Assembly: GCF_900638385.1 (NCBI RefSeq)
Contig: NZ_LR134510.1
Span: 496,001-560,000 of the forward strand
Direction of reading: 5' to 3'
Source of the DNA: Actinobacillus delphinicola
GTDB taxonomy: Bacteria > Pseudomonadota > Gammaproteobacteria > Enterobacterales > Pasteurellaceae
Length of the DNA: 64,000 bases
Under the pieces are notes generated by a model, which worked only from the letters and a program-made list of their open reading frames with translations, ran no database searches and was not told the origin of the DNA. How positions within the stretch are numbered: the stretch's first letter is position 1; each line of letters begins with the position of its first letter. The position numbers were made by a program, and so were the translations under genes. Shown here piece after piece: positions 9,198 through 18,004 of the stretch.

Positions 9198-9707
9198 CTA
9201 AACATCAAGCAGGACCAAAATCGCCGCATCACCGCCCCATTCTTTAGGTGCCTGATGTAATGCTCTTACTCTCGGATGTTGCACTAACCAGCGAGGAATT
9301 TGATGCTTTAATGTAAAGGTTCCATAGCCAGTCATAATACTTGCACAAAAGAAATTCTCTCTTTCACAAGCTAACAACAGTGCAGCTAATTCTAATTTTG
9401 CCTGTTTTTTGGTTACGCCATGTAAGTCTAAAAATATTTCTGGCGAAAAATCACCACGGCGTAATTGTTTTAACAAATGGCTATCCTCGCCTGCCCGTAA
9501 ATAGCGGACCTTATCCTCTTCATTTAATAAAGGCTCATAGCCATCTGAAAAGAAAAATAGTGCATCTTCAGTTTCCCGTGTATCACGCAAAACTTGCTTT
9601 TTCTTTTTCACCGACATCCTTTTCGGGACATATGTATTCTGCTCTAAGGGCTTTACGCCTTGCATAGCACTTCTAAAAAGTGCTTCATCATCAAGGTCTT
9701 TTTCCAT
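9198..9707 (-). CDS. smrB: Smr-domain ribosome rescue endonuclease SmrB (YfcN)
   Basis: SmrB cleaves mRNA at collided ribosomes. The N-terminal helical segment is followed by the family marker L-R-R-G-D-x-S-P-E-x-F-L-D-L-H-G, with D-L-H-G at 94-97, and the end Q-A-P-K-E-x-G-G-D-A-A-I-L-V-L. The second Smr motif reads T-G-Y-G (126-129) where E. coli has H-G-H-G; T-G-x-G occurs in other Smr proteins, so activity is not excluded. The ybaN-like gene ends 3 bases upstream, so the two are co-transcribed. Confidence 0.9.
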   Translation of the reverse strand: MEKDLDDEALFRSAMQGVKPLEQNTYVPKRMSVKKKKQVLRDTRETEDALFFFSDGYEPLLNEEDKVRYLRAGEDSHLLKQLRRGDFSPEIFLDLHGVTKKQAKLELAALLLACERENFFCASIMTGYGTFTLKHQIPRWLVQHPRVRALHQAPKEWGGDAAILVLLDV

Positions 9708-9710
9708 CGT

Positions 9711-10094
9711 TTATGCTGTTTCCTCATCTAAATTTTTTATTTTAAAAAAGAAGAACCAATATTTTACCAATAAAACAGCAACGATGAGAACTTTTGCCCA
9801 AACAACAGGCGTAAAGATAAAGCCAATTGTGAGCATCACTGTAACAAAGCCTAGAATCCAGAACTTCGACTTTTTACTCATTGCCCCCTGCTCTTGGAAA
9901 GTTTTCAAATGCTTTTGATAAATCGTCGTTTGTAAGAACCATTGATGAAGTCGATCAGATCCTTTAGCAAAGAAAAAGAGTGTAAGTAATAAAAAAGGTA
10001 CCGTAGGTAAAATAGGAACGACAATGCCCACAATGCCTAATACTAAAAAAACAAAACCTAATAAAATATAAAGTGCTTTCATCGTACAACTCAC
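9711..10094 (-). CDS. YbaN-like inner membrane protein (DUF454)
   Basis: A 127-residue protein with an N-terminal hydrophobic hairpin containing V-P-I-L-P-T-V-P-F-L-L, the DUF454 hallmark, and a second pair of membrane helices near the C-terminus (about 81-115). It belongs to the YbaN family of inner membrane proteins, whose function is unknown. An alternative start is the Met five codons in (M-K-A-L-Y). It is the first gene of a two-gene unit with smrB. Confidence 0.87.
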   Translation of the reverse strand: MSCTMKALYILLGFVFLVLGIVGIVVPILPTVPFLLLTLFFFAKGSDRLHQWFLQTTIYQKHLKTFQEQGAMSKKSKFWILGFVTVMLTIGFIFTPVVWAKVLIVAVLLVKYWFFFFKIKNLDEETA

Positions 10095-10203
10095 TTAAAA
10101 CGTATTACTTTGGGATCTTAAACATACAGATTTTTTATTTAAATGCAACTGAAAAACATTCTTATTTAAATTAAATTTTATGAGAACTTATGCCGCTTGC
10201 CTC

Positions 10204-10219
10204 TATAATCCCTTATAAT
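10204..10219 (+). promoter_or_regulatory. Tandem -10 hexamers upstream of the ABC exporter
   Basis: Two perfect TATAAT hexamers (10204-10209 and 10214-10219), about 65-75 bases before the start codon. Neither has a convincing -35 partner, so the exact promoter is uncertain. Confidence 0.4.
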
Positions 10220-10282
10220 AGACAATTTTAAACAAAATTTAATTTTCTATTTTCACTAAAATCTTCAAAAAGGATAGTTAAT

Positions 10283-12130
10283 TTGAACATTGTAAATCGT
10301 ATTTTTACTTGGTTTGAGTCACGTATTGATCCTTACCCAGAAAATAATCCCCAACAATTACAACATGGATTATTCGGCTTTGTTTGGTCAAGTCTTAGTG
10401 GTATGAAAGGGTGGATCCTACTTCTCGCTTTCCTCACCATGGGAACAGGCATCATTGAAGCCCTACTCTTCCAATTTATGGGAGTAGTAATCGACTGGCT
10501 AGGGAAATACACGCCACATCAACTTTGGCAACAGAAAGGCTATCTATTACTAGCTATGGCTGGCGTTTTAATTGTCAGCGTGTTCTGGTCATTCTTCTCT
10601 ACTACCACTCGCCTTGAAGCCTTACAAGGGAATTTCCCCATGCGTTTACGTTGGGACTTCCACCGCCGCATGCTCGGACAAAGCCTTAGCTTTTACCAAG
10701 ATGAATTTGCAGGGCGTGTTTCTGCAAAAGTCATGCAAACTGCACTGGCAGTGCGTGATAGCGTACTAACACTCGCCAATATTATGGTGTATATCAGTGT
10801 TTATTTTGTCACCTCAGGCGTTATTCTTGTTTCATTAGATACCTATCTCATTTTGCCTTTTTTAGTTTGGTTGGGGCTTTTTGTTACTATTCTCTATTTT
10901 ATTATTCCTCGCCTTTCTAAAACCGCACAAGAGCAAGCTAATGCGCGTGCTTTGATGACAGGTCGAATTACAGATGCTTACGCAAATATTACTACCGTAA
11001 AATTATTCTCTCACGCCTCTCGTGAAGCAGATTATGCTAAACGTTCAATGGAAGAATTTATGATTACGGTACGCAAGCAAATGCGTTTAGCCACATATTT
11101 AGATACATTAACTTATGCCAACAACGTACTTTTAATTCTATCCACATCTATTTTAAGTATTTGGCTTTGGAGTGCGAGTTTAATCGCAGTTGGGGCAATT
11201 GCGACGGCGATTGCGATGACTTTACGTGTGAATAGTTTATCACATTGGATTATGTGGGAATCTGCGCGTTTATTTGAAAATATCGGTATAGTAAATGATG
11301 GGATGCGTACGCTTTCAAAACCGCATACGATTCTCGATAAACCGAATGCTCACCCATTAAACGTAGGCAAAGGTGATATTCATTTTGAACACGTTGATTT
11401 TGCCTACGGTGATGAACCGTTGCTAAAAGATTTTAATCTTCATATTAAACCGGGTGAAAAAGTCGGTTTAATTGGACGCTCAGGTGCTGGAAAATCGACT
11501 ATCGTGAATCTTTTATTGCGTTTCTATGAACCGCAATCAGGCGAAATTAGTATTGATAACCAAAATATCGCCGATGTAACCCAAGAAAGTTTGCGTGCAG
11601 ATATCGGCTTAGTGACACAAGATACCTCGCTTTTACATCGAAGTGTGCGTGATAATATTATCTACGGTCGCCCAGATGCAACTGAGGAAGAAATCTTACA
11701 AGCTGCAGAACGTGCAAAAGCGGCGGATTTTATTCCACATCTTACCGATCCAAATGGTCGTTCAGGTTTAGATGCACATGTGGGTGAACGTGGCATTAAG
11801 CTCTCAGGTGGACAACGTCAACGTATTGCGATTGCCCGTGTTATGCTAAAAGACGCACCTATTTTAATTCTTGATGAAGCAACCAGTGCTTTAGATTCGG
11901 AAGTAGAAACTGCGATTCAGGAAAGTCTTGATAAAATGATGGAAAACAAAACCGTGATTGCAATCGCTCATCGTCTTTCCACCATCGCAGCGATGGATCG
12001 CCTTATCGTCTTAGATAAGGGGCATATCATTGAACAAGGTACGCACCAAGAATTACTTGCCAAAAACGGACTTTATGCCAAATTATGGCAACATCAATCA
12101 GGTGGATTCTTAAATCAAGATAATGCTTAA
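10283..12130 (+). CDS. ABC exporter half-transporter, fused permease and ATPase
   Basis: A 615-residue type-I exporter that should homodimerise in the inner membrane. The N-terminal part has about six membrane helices (from about 40 to 320). The ATPase has Walker A G-R-S-G-A-G-K-S-T (398-406), the signature L-S-G-G-Q-R-Q-R (507-514), Walker B I-L-I-L-D-E-A-T-S and a switch His in A-H-R-L-S. The substrate cannot be read from sequence; MsbA-like lipid or drug export are both possible. The chosen start is TTG, supported by AAAGGA about eight bases upstream and by N-terminal similarity to Haemophilus relatives. It stands alone, divergent from ybaN. Confidence 0.85.
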   Translation: MNIVNRIFTWFESRIDPYPENNPQQLQHGLFGFVWSSLSGMKGWILLLAFLTMGTGIIEALLFQFMGVVIDWLGKYTPHQLWQQKGYLLLAMAGVLIVSVFWSFFSTTTRLEALQGNFPMRLRWDFHRRMLGQSLSFYQDEFAGRVSAKVMQTALAVRDSVLTLANIMVYISVYFVTSGVILVSLDTYLILPFLVWLGLFVTILYFIIPRLSKTAQEQANARALMTGRITDAYANITTVKLFSHASREADYAKRSMEEFMITVRKQMRLATYLDTLTYANNVLLILSTSILSIWLWSASLIAVGAIATAIAMTLRVNSLSHWIMWESARLFENIGIVNDGMRTLSKPHTILDKPNAHPLNVGKGDIHFEHVDFAYGDEPLLKDFNLHIKPGEKVGLIGRSGAGKSTIVNLLLRFYEPQSGEISIDNQNIADVTQESLRADIGLVTQDTSLLHRSVRDNIIYGRPDATEEEILQAAERAKAADFIPHLTDPNGRSGLDAHVGERGIKLSGGQRQRIAIARVMLKDAPILILDEATSALDSEVETAIQESLDKMMENKTVIAIAHRLSTIAAMDRLIVLDKGHIIEQGTHQELLAKNGLYAKLWQHQSGGFLNQDNA

Positions 12131-12138
12131 ATAAAAAC

Positions 12139-12178
12139 ACGCCCCAATTTTCATAAAAATTTTCGAAAATTGGGGCGT
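12139..12178. repeat. Palindromic repeat, ACGCC family (full 40-bp copy)
   Basis: Perfect 14-bp arms ACGCCCCAATTTTC and GAAAATTGGGGCGT with a 12-nt loop (ATAAAAATTTTC). It sits between convergent ABC exporter and surA stop codons. Confidence 0.9.
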
Positions 12179-12194
12179 ATTATTTTCAATTCAA

Positions 12195-13208
12195 TTAATT
12201 TGCATCAATTTGAATATTGGCATTCTTGCGTAATAAATCAATCCAATTCTTTTCAAGATTACCCAGTTTCTTACGCATCAGCATTTCATACGCTTTTTGC
12301 ATATAAACTTCATTAGTTACATTTTGCTGACGACTTCCTGTCACTTCTAAAATATGCCAGCCAAATGTGCTTTTGAAAGGCTGAGAAATTTTGCCTTGTG
12401 GCGTGGATAAAATGGTTTTTGCAAAAGCAGGCGCATACATATCAGGGAATTGATAACCAAGATCGCCACCATTCGCACCTGATAAATAATCTTTAGAATA
12501 TTCTAATGCTGCTTTTCCAAAACTTATTTTTTTCGTCAAAATATCATTGCGGATTTTAGTTAATTTTGCTTTCGCTTCACTGTCGGTCATCAATGGATTG
12601 ATAGTCAGCAGGATATGGCGCACATCATATTGTTTAGCTGTAATTGGCGCATGTTTTCCAGCAGTTTTTGCCTCTGCCTCTAGTTTTTTCGCTAATGTTT
12701 GAATCTCATTACGATTAATACTTTGGCGTAACGTATTGACTTCTTGTCCAATTACTTGATCACGTAAAGTGGCTAAACGTACCTGTTGCTGTAAAGCTGG
12801 TGCAATCTGAGCTGCCAACTGTGAACGATATTGTTCAAGGTTCACACCTTGTTGTGTTAACGCTAATAAAAACTGCCCATAACTCATACCATTTTGTTGG
12901 GCAATCAATTGCATTTGACGATCCACTTCTTGTTTTAAAATTTGTTGAAATTGTTGTTGTGGAACCGTGATTTTTGCCTGTTGTAAAGTCGTTGCTAATA
13001 AAGCTTGATTAATCAATTCATTCAAGGCTTCCTTACGAGCGGCAGGCGTTGCTTTATGATGCTGTAATAACTGATTAACTTGACTTTGCAAGATAGGTGC
13101 ACCATTAACACTTGCTACAACACGATCACCGAGAGATTGCGCTTGAGCATAAAAAGCAGAAAATCCTATACAGGAAACGAGTAAAGTTTGTAATGTTTTT
13201 TTTCTCAT
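12195..13208 (-). CDS. surA: Periplasmic chaperone/peptidyl-prolyl isomerase SurA, single PPIase domain
   Basis: SurA escorts outer membrane proteins through the periplasm to the BAM complex. A Sec signal peptide (M-R-K-K..., cleaved after A-Q-A) is followed by the SurA N-terminal chaperone domain (D-R-V-V-A-S-V-N-G-x-P-I-L-x-S-Q-V). Only one parvulin domain follows (R-H-I-L to F-G-W-H-I-L-E-V), where E. coli SurA has two; this shorter form is normal for Pasteurellaceae. I chose the ATG at 13208 because AGGA lies just upstream and the signal peptide begins there; an earlier in-frame TTG is not supported. Confidence 0.92.
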   Translation of the reverse strand: MRKKTLQTLLVSCIGFSAFYAQAQSLGDRVVASVNGAPILQSQVNQLLQHHKATPAARKEALNELINQALLATTLQQAKITVPQQQFQQILKQEVDRQMQLIAQQNGMSYGQFLLALTQQGVNLEQYRSQLAAQIAPALQQQVRLATLRDQVIGQEVNTLRQSINRNEIQTLAKKLEAEAKTAGKHAPITAKQYDVRHILLTINPLMTDSEAKAKLTKIRNDILTKKISFGKAALEYSKDYLSGANGGDLGYQFPDMYAPAFAKTILSTPQGKISQPFKSTFGWHILEVTGSRQQNVTNEVYMQKAYEMLMRKKLGNLEKNWIDLLRKNANIQIDAN

Positions 13209-13265
13209 TAGATTTTTCCTAAAATTCAACTATTTATTTAGTGTATAAATTGAACAGAAAGTTCC

Positions 13266-13805
13266 CTACGCATCTGCTAATACCACATCATAAAAACCGT
13301 CAGAATGTTCGGTATGTACCTGAACGTCTTGCTGAAGTGTCGTTGCAACAACCTTACCAACATAATCTGCCTGAATAGGAAGTTCACGATGACCTCTGTC
13401 AATAAAGGCAACTAATTCAACACGTTTTGCACGTCCAAAACTTACTAGAGCATCCAACGCTGCCCGAATCGTACGACCAGTACAAAGAACATCATCCACT
13501 AAAATGACCGTCTTATTATCAATATTAATGAAACTTGTTGCACCATAATAAGTTGGATAAAGTTCTGTATGTTCATCTATAAAATCATCACGATAAAGCG
13601 TAATATCAACATCAAAAGATGGCAGACTTTTATTGGTGAATTTTTGAATCTGTTCTTTCAATAAATGGGCAATATCTGCACCACGACGTTTAATACCCAC
13701 GATGACAATTGAAGACAAATCATCATGCTTTTCAACAATTTCATAGGCAATCCTAGAAACAGTATGAATAAATTGTGTGCTATCAACAATATCTTGTTTA
13801 TTCAT
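13266..13805 (-). CDS. pyrR: PyrR bifunctional regulator / uracil phosphoribosyltransferase
   Basis: A 179-residue phosphoribosyltransferase with the PRPP-binding motif V-D-D-V-L-C-T-G-R-T (103-112) and the PyrR-type R-R-G-A-D-I-A and F-I-D-R-G-H-R-E-L-P segments. In Gram-positives PyrR binds pyr mRNA and attenuates transcription; in gammaproteobacteria its regulatory role is less clear and it may mainly salvage uracil. The start at 13805 has AGGAG five bases upstream and matches the family N-terminus (M-N-K-Q-D-I-V). No pyr biosynthesis gene is adjacent, though pyrG lies elsewhere in the window. Confidence 0.92.
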   Translation of the reverse strand: MNKQDIVDSTQFIHTVSRIAYEIVEKHDDLSSIVIVGIKRRGADIAHLLKEQIQKFTNKSLPSFDVDITLYRDDFIDEHTELYPTYYGATSFINIDNKTVILVDDVLCTGRTIRAALDALVSFGRAKRVELVAFIDRGHRELPIQADYVGKVVATTLQQDVQVHTEHSDGFYDVVLADA

Positions 13806-13875
13806 CGCAATTCTCCTAACAAATGGATGATTTTCAAACATTATAGCTTAATTTTTAATAAAATTGCGCTTATCT

Positions 13876-14553
13876 TCAATTTTGTAAATAATTCTGTAAA
13901 ATTTCTTGCGTAAATTGTTTGCGTAAATAAAAACCAAGAGGCAAGGTTTGAATAAGCTCGCCTTGAATATTAATGCCCGTTGTTAACGCTCGACTATTGG
14001 CGGCTTTAGGACGTAATTGTAATACTTCCCCTAATGTTGCATTAATTTCTTGGACACGCCCAAGAATAATGTAATCCATTAATTCTTCCCAATCACGTTT
14101 TAACAATAATTCTTGCTGTAGCGTCGGTTTCCATAAAATCGGGGCTCCAACACGGCGCATGGCTAATGGAATATCTCTTTCTCCTTCAATAGGAATCCAA
14201 AGAACTTTTGACAATTTGTAACGCACATGGCTCGTTTCCCAAATAATACCCGTTGTTTGTGTCAAAGGTGCAAGACTTACAAACGTCGTTTCTAAAACCT
14301 TTCCGTTACGATCGATCGGCAAAGTTTTTAATTCAATACCCAGTGCTTGGAAATCACGTTCGGCTTTACTACCTGCTGTTGCACCAAGAGCTTGCTCAAT
14401 TAAATTTCCTACCCAACCTTTATGTCGCTTTAAATTATCAGGTACCATTACATTAAGCATTTGTGCAATCTCTGCAAAAGTAAGCCCAGCAATAGCCCAC
14501 GCTCTTTCTAAAAGCTCATTTTCTGTTTTAGGGGGAAATGAATGAATAACCAC
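13876..14553 (-). CDS. mutH: DNA mismatch repair endonuclease MutH
   Basis: MutH nicks the unmethylated strand at hemimethylated GATC after activation by MutS and MutL. The 225-residue protein has the restriction-like active site: Glu53 in N-L-I-E-Q-A-L-G, Asp67 in A-E-R-D-F, then Glu74 and Lys76 in G-I-E-L-K-T-L-P. The C-terminal half ends with an F-Y-L-R-x-x-F-T motif typical of the family. It implies Dam methylation in this organism. It lies between pyrR and ribB, with a terminator separating it from ribB. Confidence 0.95.
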   Translation of the reverse strand: MVIHSFPPKTENELLERAWAIAGLTFAEIAQMLNVMVPDNLKRHKGWVGNLIEQALGATAGSKAERDFQALGIELKTLPIDRNGKVLETTFVSLAPLTQTTGIIWETSHVRYKLSKVLWIPIEGERDIPLAMRRVGAPILWKPTLQQELLLKRDWEELMDYIILGRVQEINATLGEVLQLRPKAANSRALTTGINIQGELIQTLPLGFYLRKQFTQEILQNYLQN

Positions 14554-14563
14554 ATGACCTTCT

Positions 14564-14591
14564 TACAAAAACGCACCGAAAAACGGTGCGA
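14564..14591 (-). terminator. Rho-independent terminator of ribB
   Basis: Read on the minus strand, stem CGCACCG / CGGTGCG with an A/T loop is followed by a T run. It lies directly after the ribB stop and ends at the mutH start region. Confidence 0.85.
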
Positions 14592-14605
14592 TTTTAAATT
14601 GTTTA

Positions 14606-15250
14606 TTAACAATGGTGTTTTTCACGATAAGCAACTAAATCTTCAATCGTCATTACGGGATAATCGAATTGTTTTGCAAAGGCAATAATTTCAGGAGCGC
14701 GTGCCATCGTGCCATCATCATTGGTGATTTCACAAATTACACCTGCTGGCTTAAATCCTGCCATACGAGCTAAATCAACAGAAGCTTCTGTATGACCACG
14801 ACGCACTAGGACACCACCTGTTTGAGCTTTTAATGGAAAAACATGTCCTGGGCGATTTAAATCATTCGGCACTGTCTTTTCATCAACCGCTGTTCTAATC
14901 GTCATAACACGATCGCTGGCGCTCACACCTGTACTTACCCCTTTGGCTGCTTCGATTGTTACCATAAATGCCGTGTGATTAACACAATTATTATTTTCAA
15001 CCATAACAGGTAAATCCAATTCTTTGCAACGCTCATCCGTTAAACAAAGACAAACGATACCACTGCCATAACGGATAAGTTGTGCCATTTGTGGAGCAGT
15101 AATGGTTTCAGCAGGGAAAATAAGATCCCCTTCATTTTCACGATCTTCATCATCTAACACAAGCACGCCTTTGCCTGCTTTTAATGCAGCAAGTGCACGT
15201 TCAACACGTTCTTCTGCGTTTCCGAATGAAGATAAAATAGACTGATTCAT
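14606..15250 (-). CDS. ribB: 3,4-dihydroxy-2-butanone 4-phosphate synthase
   Basis: RibB converts ribulose 5-phosphate to dihydroxybutanone phosphate and formate, supplying the four-carbon unit of riboflavin. The 214 residues are a RibB domain alone, without a RibA fusion. The metal/substrate motif [10 protein letters not shown] is at 33-42, and [10 protein letters not shown] and the D-D-G-T-M-A-R acidic loop follow. The start at 15250 has AAGGAAA just upstream; earlier in-frame codons run into the riboswitch platform. Expression is controlled by the FMN riboswitch and terminator upstream. Confidence 0.96.
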   Translation of the reverse strand: MNQSILSSFGNAEERVERALAALKAGKGVLVLDDEDRENEGDLIFPAETITAPQMAQLIRYGSGIVCLCLTDERCKELDLPVMVENNNCVNHTAFMVTIEAAKGVSTGVSASDRVMTIRTAVDEKTVPNDLNRPGHVFPLKAQTGGVLVRRGHTEASVDLARMAGFKPAGVICEITNDDGTMARAPEIIAFAKQFDYPVMTIEDLVAYREKHHC

Positions 15251-15301
15251 AGTAAAATTTCCTTGAAATAAAATTGTTGTACTTGAATCAGGGCTTGATG
15301 G

Positions 15302-15328
15302 AAAAGTAAAAGACGATAAAAAATCGTC
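15302..15328 (-). terminator. Candidate expression-platform terminator of the ribB FMN riboswitch
   Basis: On the minus strand, GACGAT / ATCGTC forms a short stem with a T loop followed by TTTTACTTTT. It lies between the aptamer and the ribB ribosome binding site, where a switchable terminator would be expected. Confidence 0.6.
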
Positions 15329-15353
15329 CACAAAATCACGGAGTGATTAAAAT

Positions 15354-15490
15354 TCTCTTTCATCCAGACTATCACTGTCGGCTTTGGATTCTCACCAAAT
15401 CTGCTGTCTTTGCTTAGGCAAACGCTCGTGGGCTTATTTTCGCTACTGGAAACTTACCACCGGTAGGGATTTTCACCCTGCCCTGAGAAC
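15354..15490 (-). promoter_or_regulatory. FMN riboswitch (RFN element) upstream of ribB
   Basis: Read on the minus strand, the conserved RFN blocks are clear: TTCTCAGGGCAGGGTGAAA at the 5' side, CCCTACCGGTGGTAA, AAGCCCACGAGCG, and the closing GATTTGGTGAGAATCC and GGATGAAAGAG. This aptamer binds FMN and turns off riboflavin genes when the cofactor is plentiful. A short T-rich terminator lies downstream. A probable promoter -10 (TATACT on the minus strand) lies just upstream near 15498-15503. Confidence 0.95.
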
Positions 15491-15619
15491 TCGCATAGTA
15501 TAACCGAATTCCTTGATAAAAAAAGCGTCTTTCCCAGTAAAATAGACAAGAAAAAATTTTTCTTTAGGACTAAGATTGCATACAATATTCTCTCACTTAT
15601 GAATCATTCGGAGGCAATC

Positions 15620-17157
<1,538 letters not shown>

Positions 17158-17160
17158 CCT

Positions 17161-17850
17161 ATGATCCTATTTGCTGGCGATCCTCATGGTAGGTTCGATC
17201 ACTTATATCCTTTTTTAAAACCTGACGAAAATGGTCAACTTCCTGCTGTCATTTTATTGGGGGATATTCAAATCCATTCTCCTGATGAATTAGATGAATT
17301 AGCGAGTCGTTGCGATCTTTGGTACATTCATGGCAACCACGATACCCGCACACCTGAAAATTATGATGCATTATGGAATGATAAATGGAAAGATCGCAAC
17401 TTACATAAAAAAGTACAAACGATCCAAGGCGTACGAATTGCAGGACTTGGCGGTGTATTCCGTGGGAAAATTTGGATGCCTCCTAATAAACCGATGTATC
17501 AAGATCCGATTCATTATTGCCAATATTGCTACCAAGAAAATTTATGGCGACAAGGATTACCATTACGCCATCGAGCAACAATCTTTCCTTCAGATATTGA
17601 GGCACTCTCTAGCCAAAAAGCTGATATTTTAGTCACTCATGAAGCACCAAAACCTAATCCGTATGGATTTGCTGTATTAAACCGACTAGCTCAAAAAATG
17701 GGGGTCAAACATATTTTTCATGGTCACCACCACGAAAACTATGTTTATCAACATTTCAAAAAATACTCGCATCGAGTCACTAATGTCGGCTTCCGTAGCT
17801 TAACTGATATCAATGGGCATTATCTTCTCACTAACATTGACGATCGTTAA
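17161..17850 (+). CDS. Calcineurin-like metallophosphoesterase, nadR operon
   Basis: A 229-residue cytoplasmic protein with the full two-metal set of the calcineurin-like fold: G-D-P-H-G (6-10), G-D (34-35), G-N-H-D (58-61), a single His in V-T-H-E-A-P and G-H-H-H near 190. The substrate is unknown. Its start is 3 bases after the nadR stop, so coupled expression and a role linked to pyridine nucleotide salvage are reasonable guesses but no more. A Cys pair (C-Q-Y-C-Y) lies in a central insert that may form a cap over the active site. Confidence 0.85.
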   Translation: MILFAGDPHGRFDHLYPFLKPDENGQLPAVILLGDIQIHSPDELDELASRCDLWYIHGNHDTRTPENYDALWNDKWKDRNLHKKVQTIQGVRIAGLGGVFRGKIWMPPNKPMYQDPIHYCQYCYQENLWRQGLPLRHRATIFPSDIEALSSQKADILVTHEAPKPNPYGFAVLNRLAQKMGVKHIFHGHHHENYVYQHFKKYSHRVTNVGFRSLTDINGHYLLTNIDDR

Positions 17851-17856
17851 TTAAAC

Positions 17857-17871
17857 ACGCCCCCAATTTCC
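17857..17871. repeat. Left half of the ACGCC palindrome family
   Basis: ACGCCCCCAATTTCC followed by A/T sequence but no right arm. It lies 6 bases after the metallophosphoesterase stop and before an unrelated hairpin. Confidence 0.6.
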
Positions 17872-17891
17872 AAAAAATTTTTATTTTTCAT

Positions 17892-17930
17892 AACTTTTGA
17901 GCATAGGCGCTATGCATTTGCTCAAAAGTT
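17892..17930 (+). terminator. Candidate terminator hairpin before the molybdenum hydroxylase operon
   Basis: Perfect 12-bp arms AACTTTTGAGCA / TGCTCAAAAGTT around a 15-nt loop that itself contains a partly self-complementary TAGGCGCTA. Only a short T stretch follows, so termination is likely but not certain. Confidence 0.55.
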
Positions 17931-17939
17931 GTTTAGTAT

Positions 17940-17953
17940 ATGATCCACATCAA
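17940..17953 (+). promoter_or_regulatory. FNR-like box upstream of the molybdenum hydroxylase operon
   Basis: ATGATCCACATCAA matches the FNR consensus TTGAT-N4-ATCAA at nine of ten positions. It sits about 58 bases before the ATG, a distance consistent with class II activation. No transcription start is known. Confidence 0.45.
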
Positions 17954-18004
17954 TAAAATAATAAATTTTGGGATAAATCTACTTTATACAATTGGGAGAC
18001 TCGT

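Noticed and set aside
9341-9667. Plus-strand open frame opposite smrB
   Set aside because: The smrB frame has clear Smr motifs; the opposite frame lacks a ribosome binding site and any recognisable domain.
9198-9707. SmrB as an inactive enzyme because of T-G-Y-G in place of H-G-H-G
   Set aside because: T-G-x-G is used by other Smr-domain proteins and D-L-H-G is intact, so inactivity is not supported.
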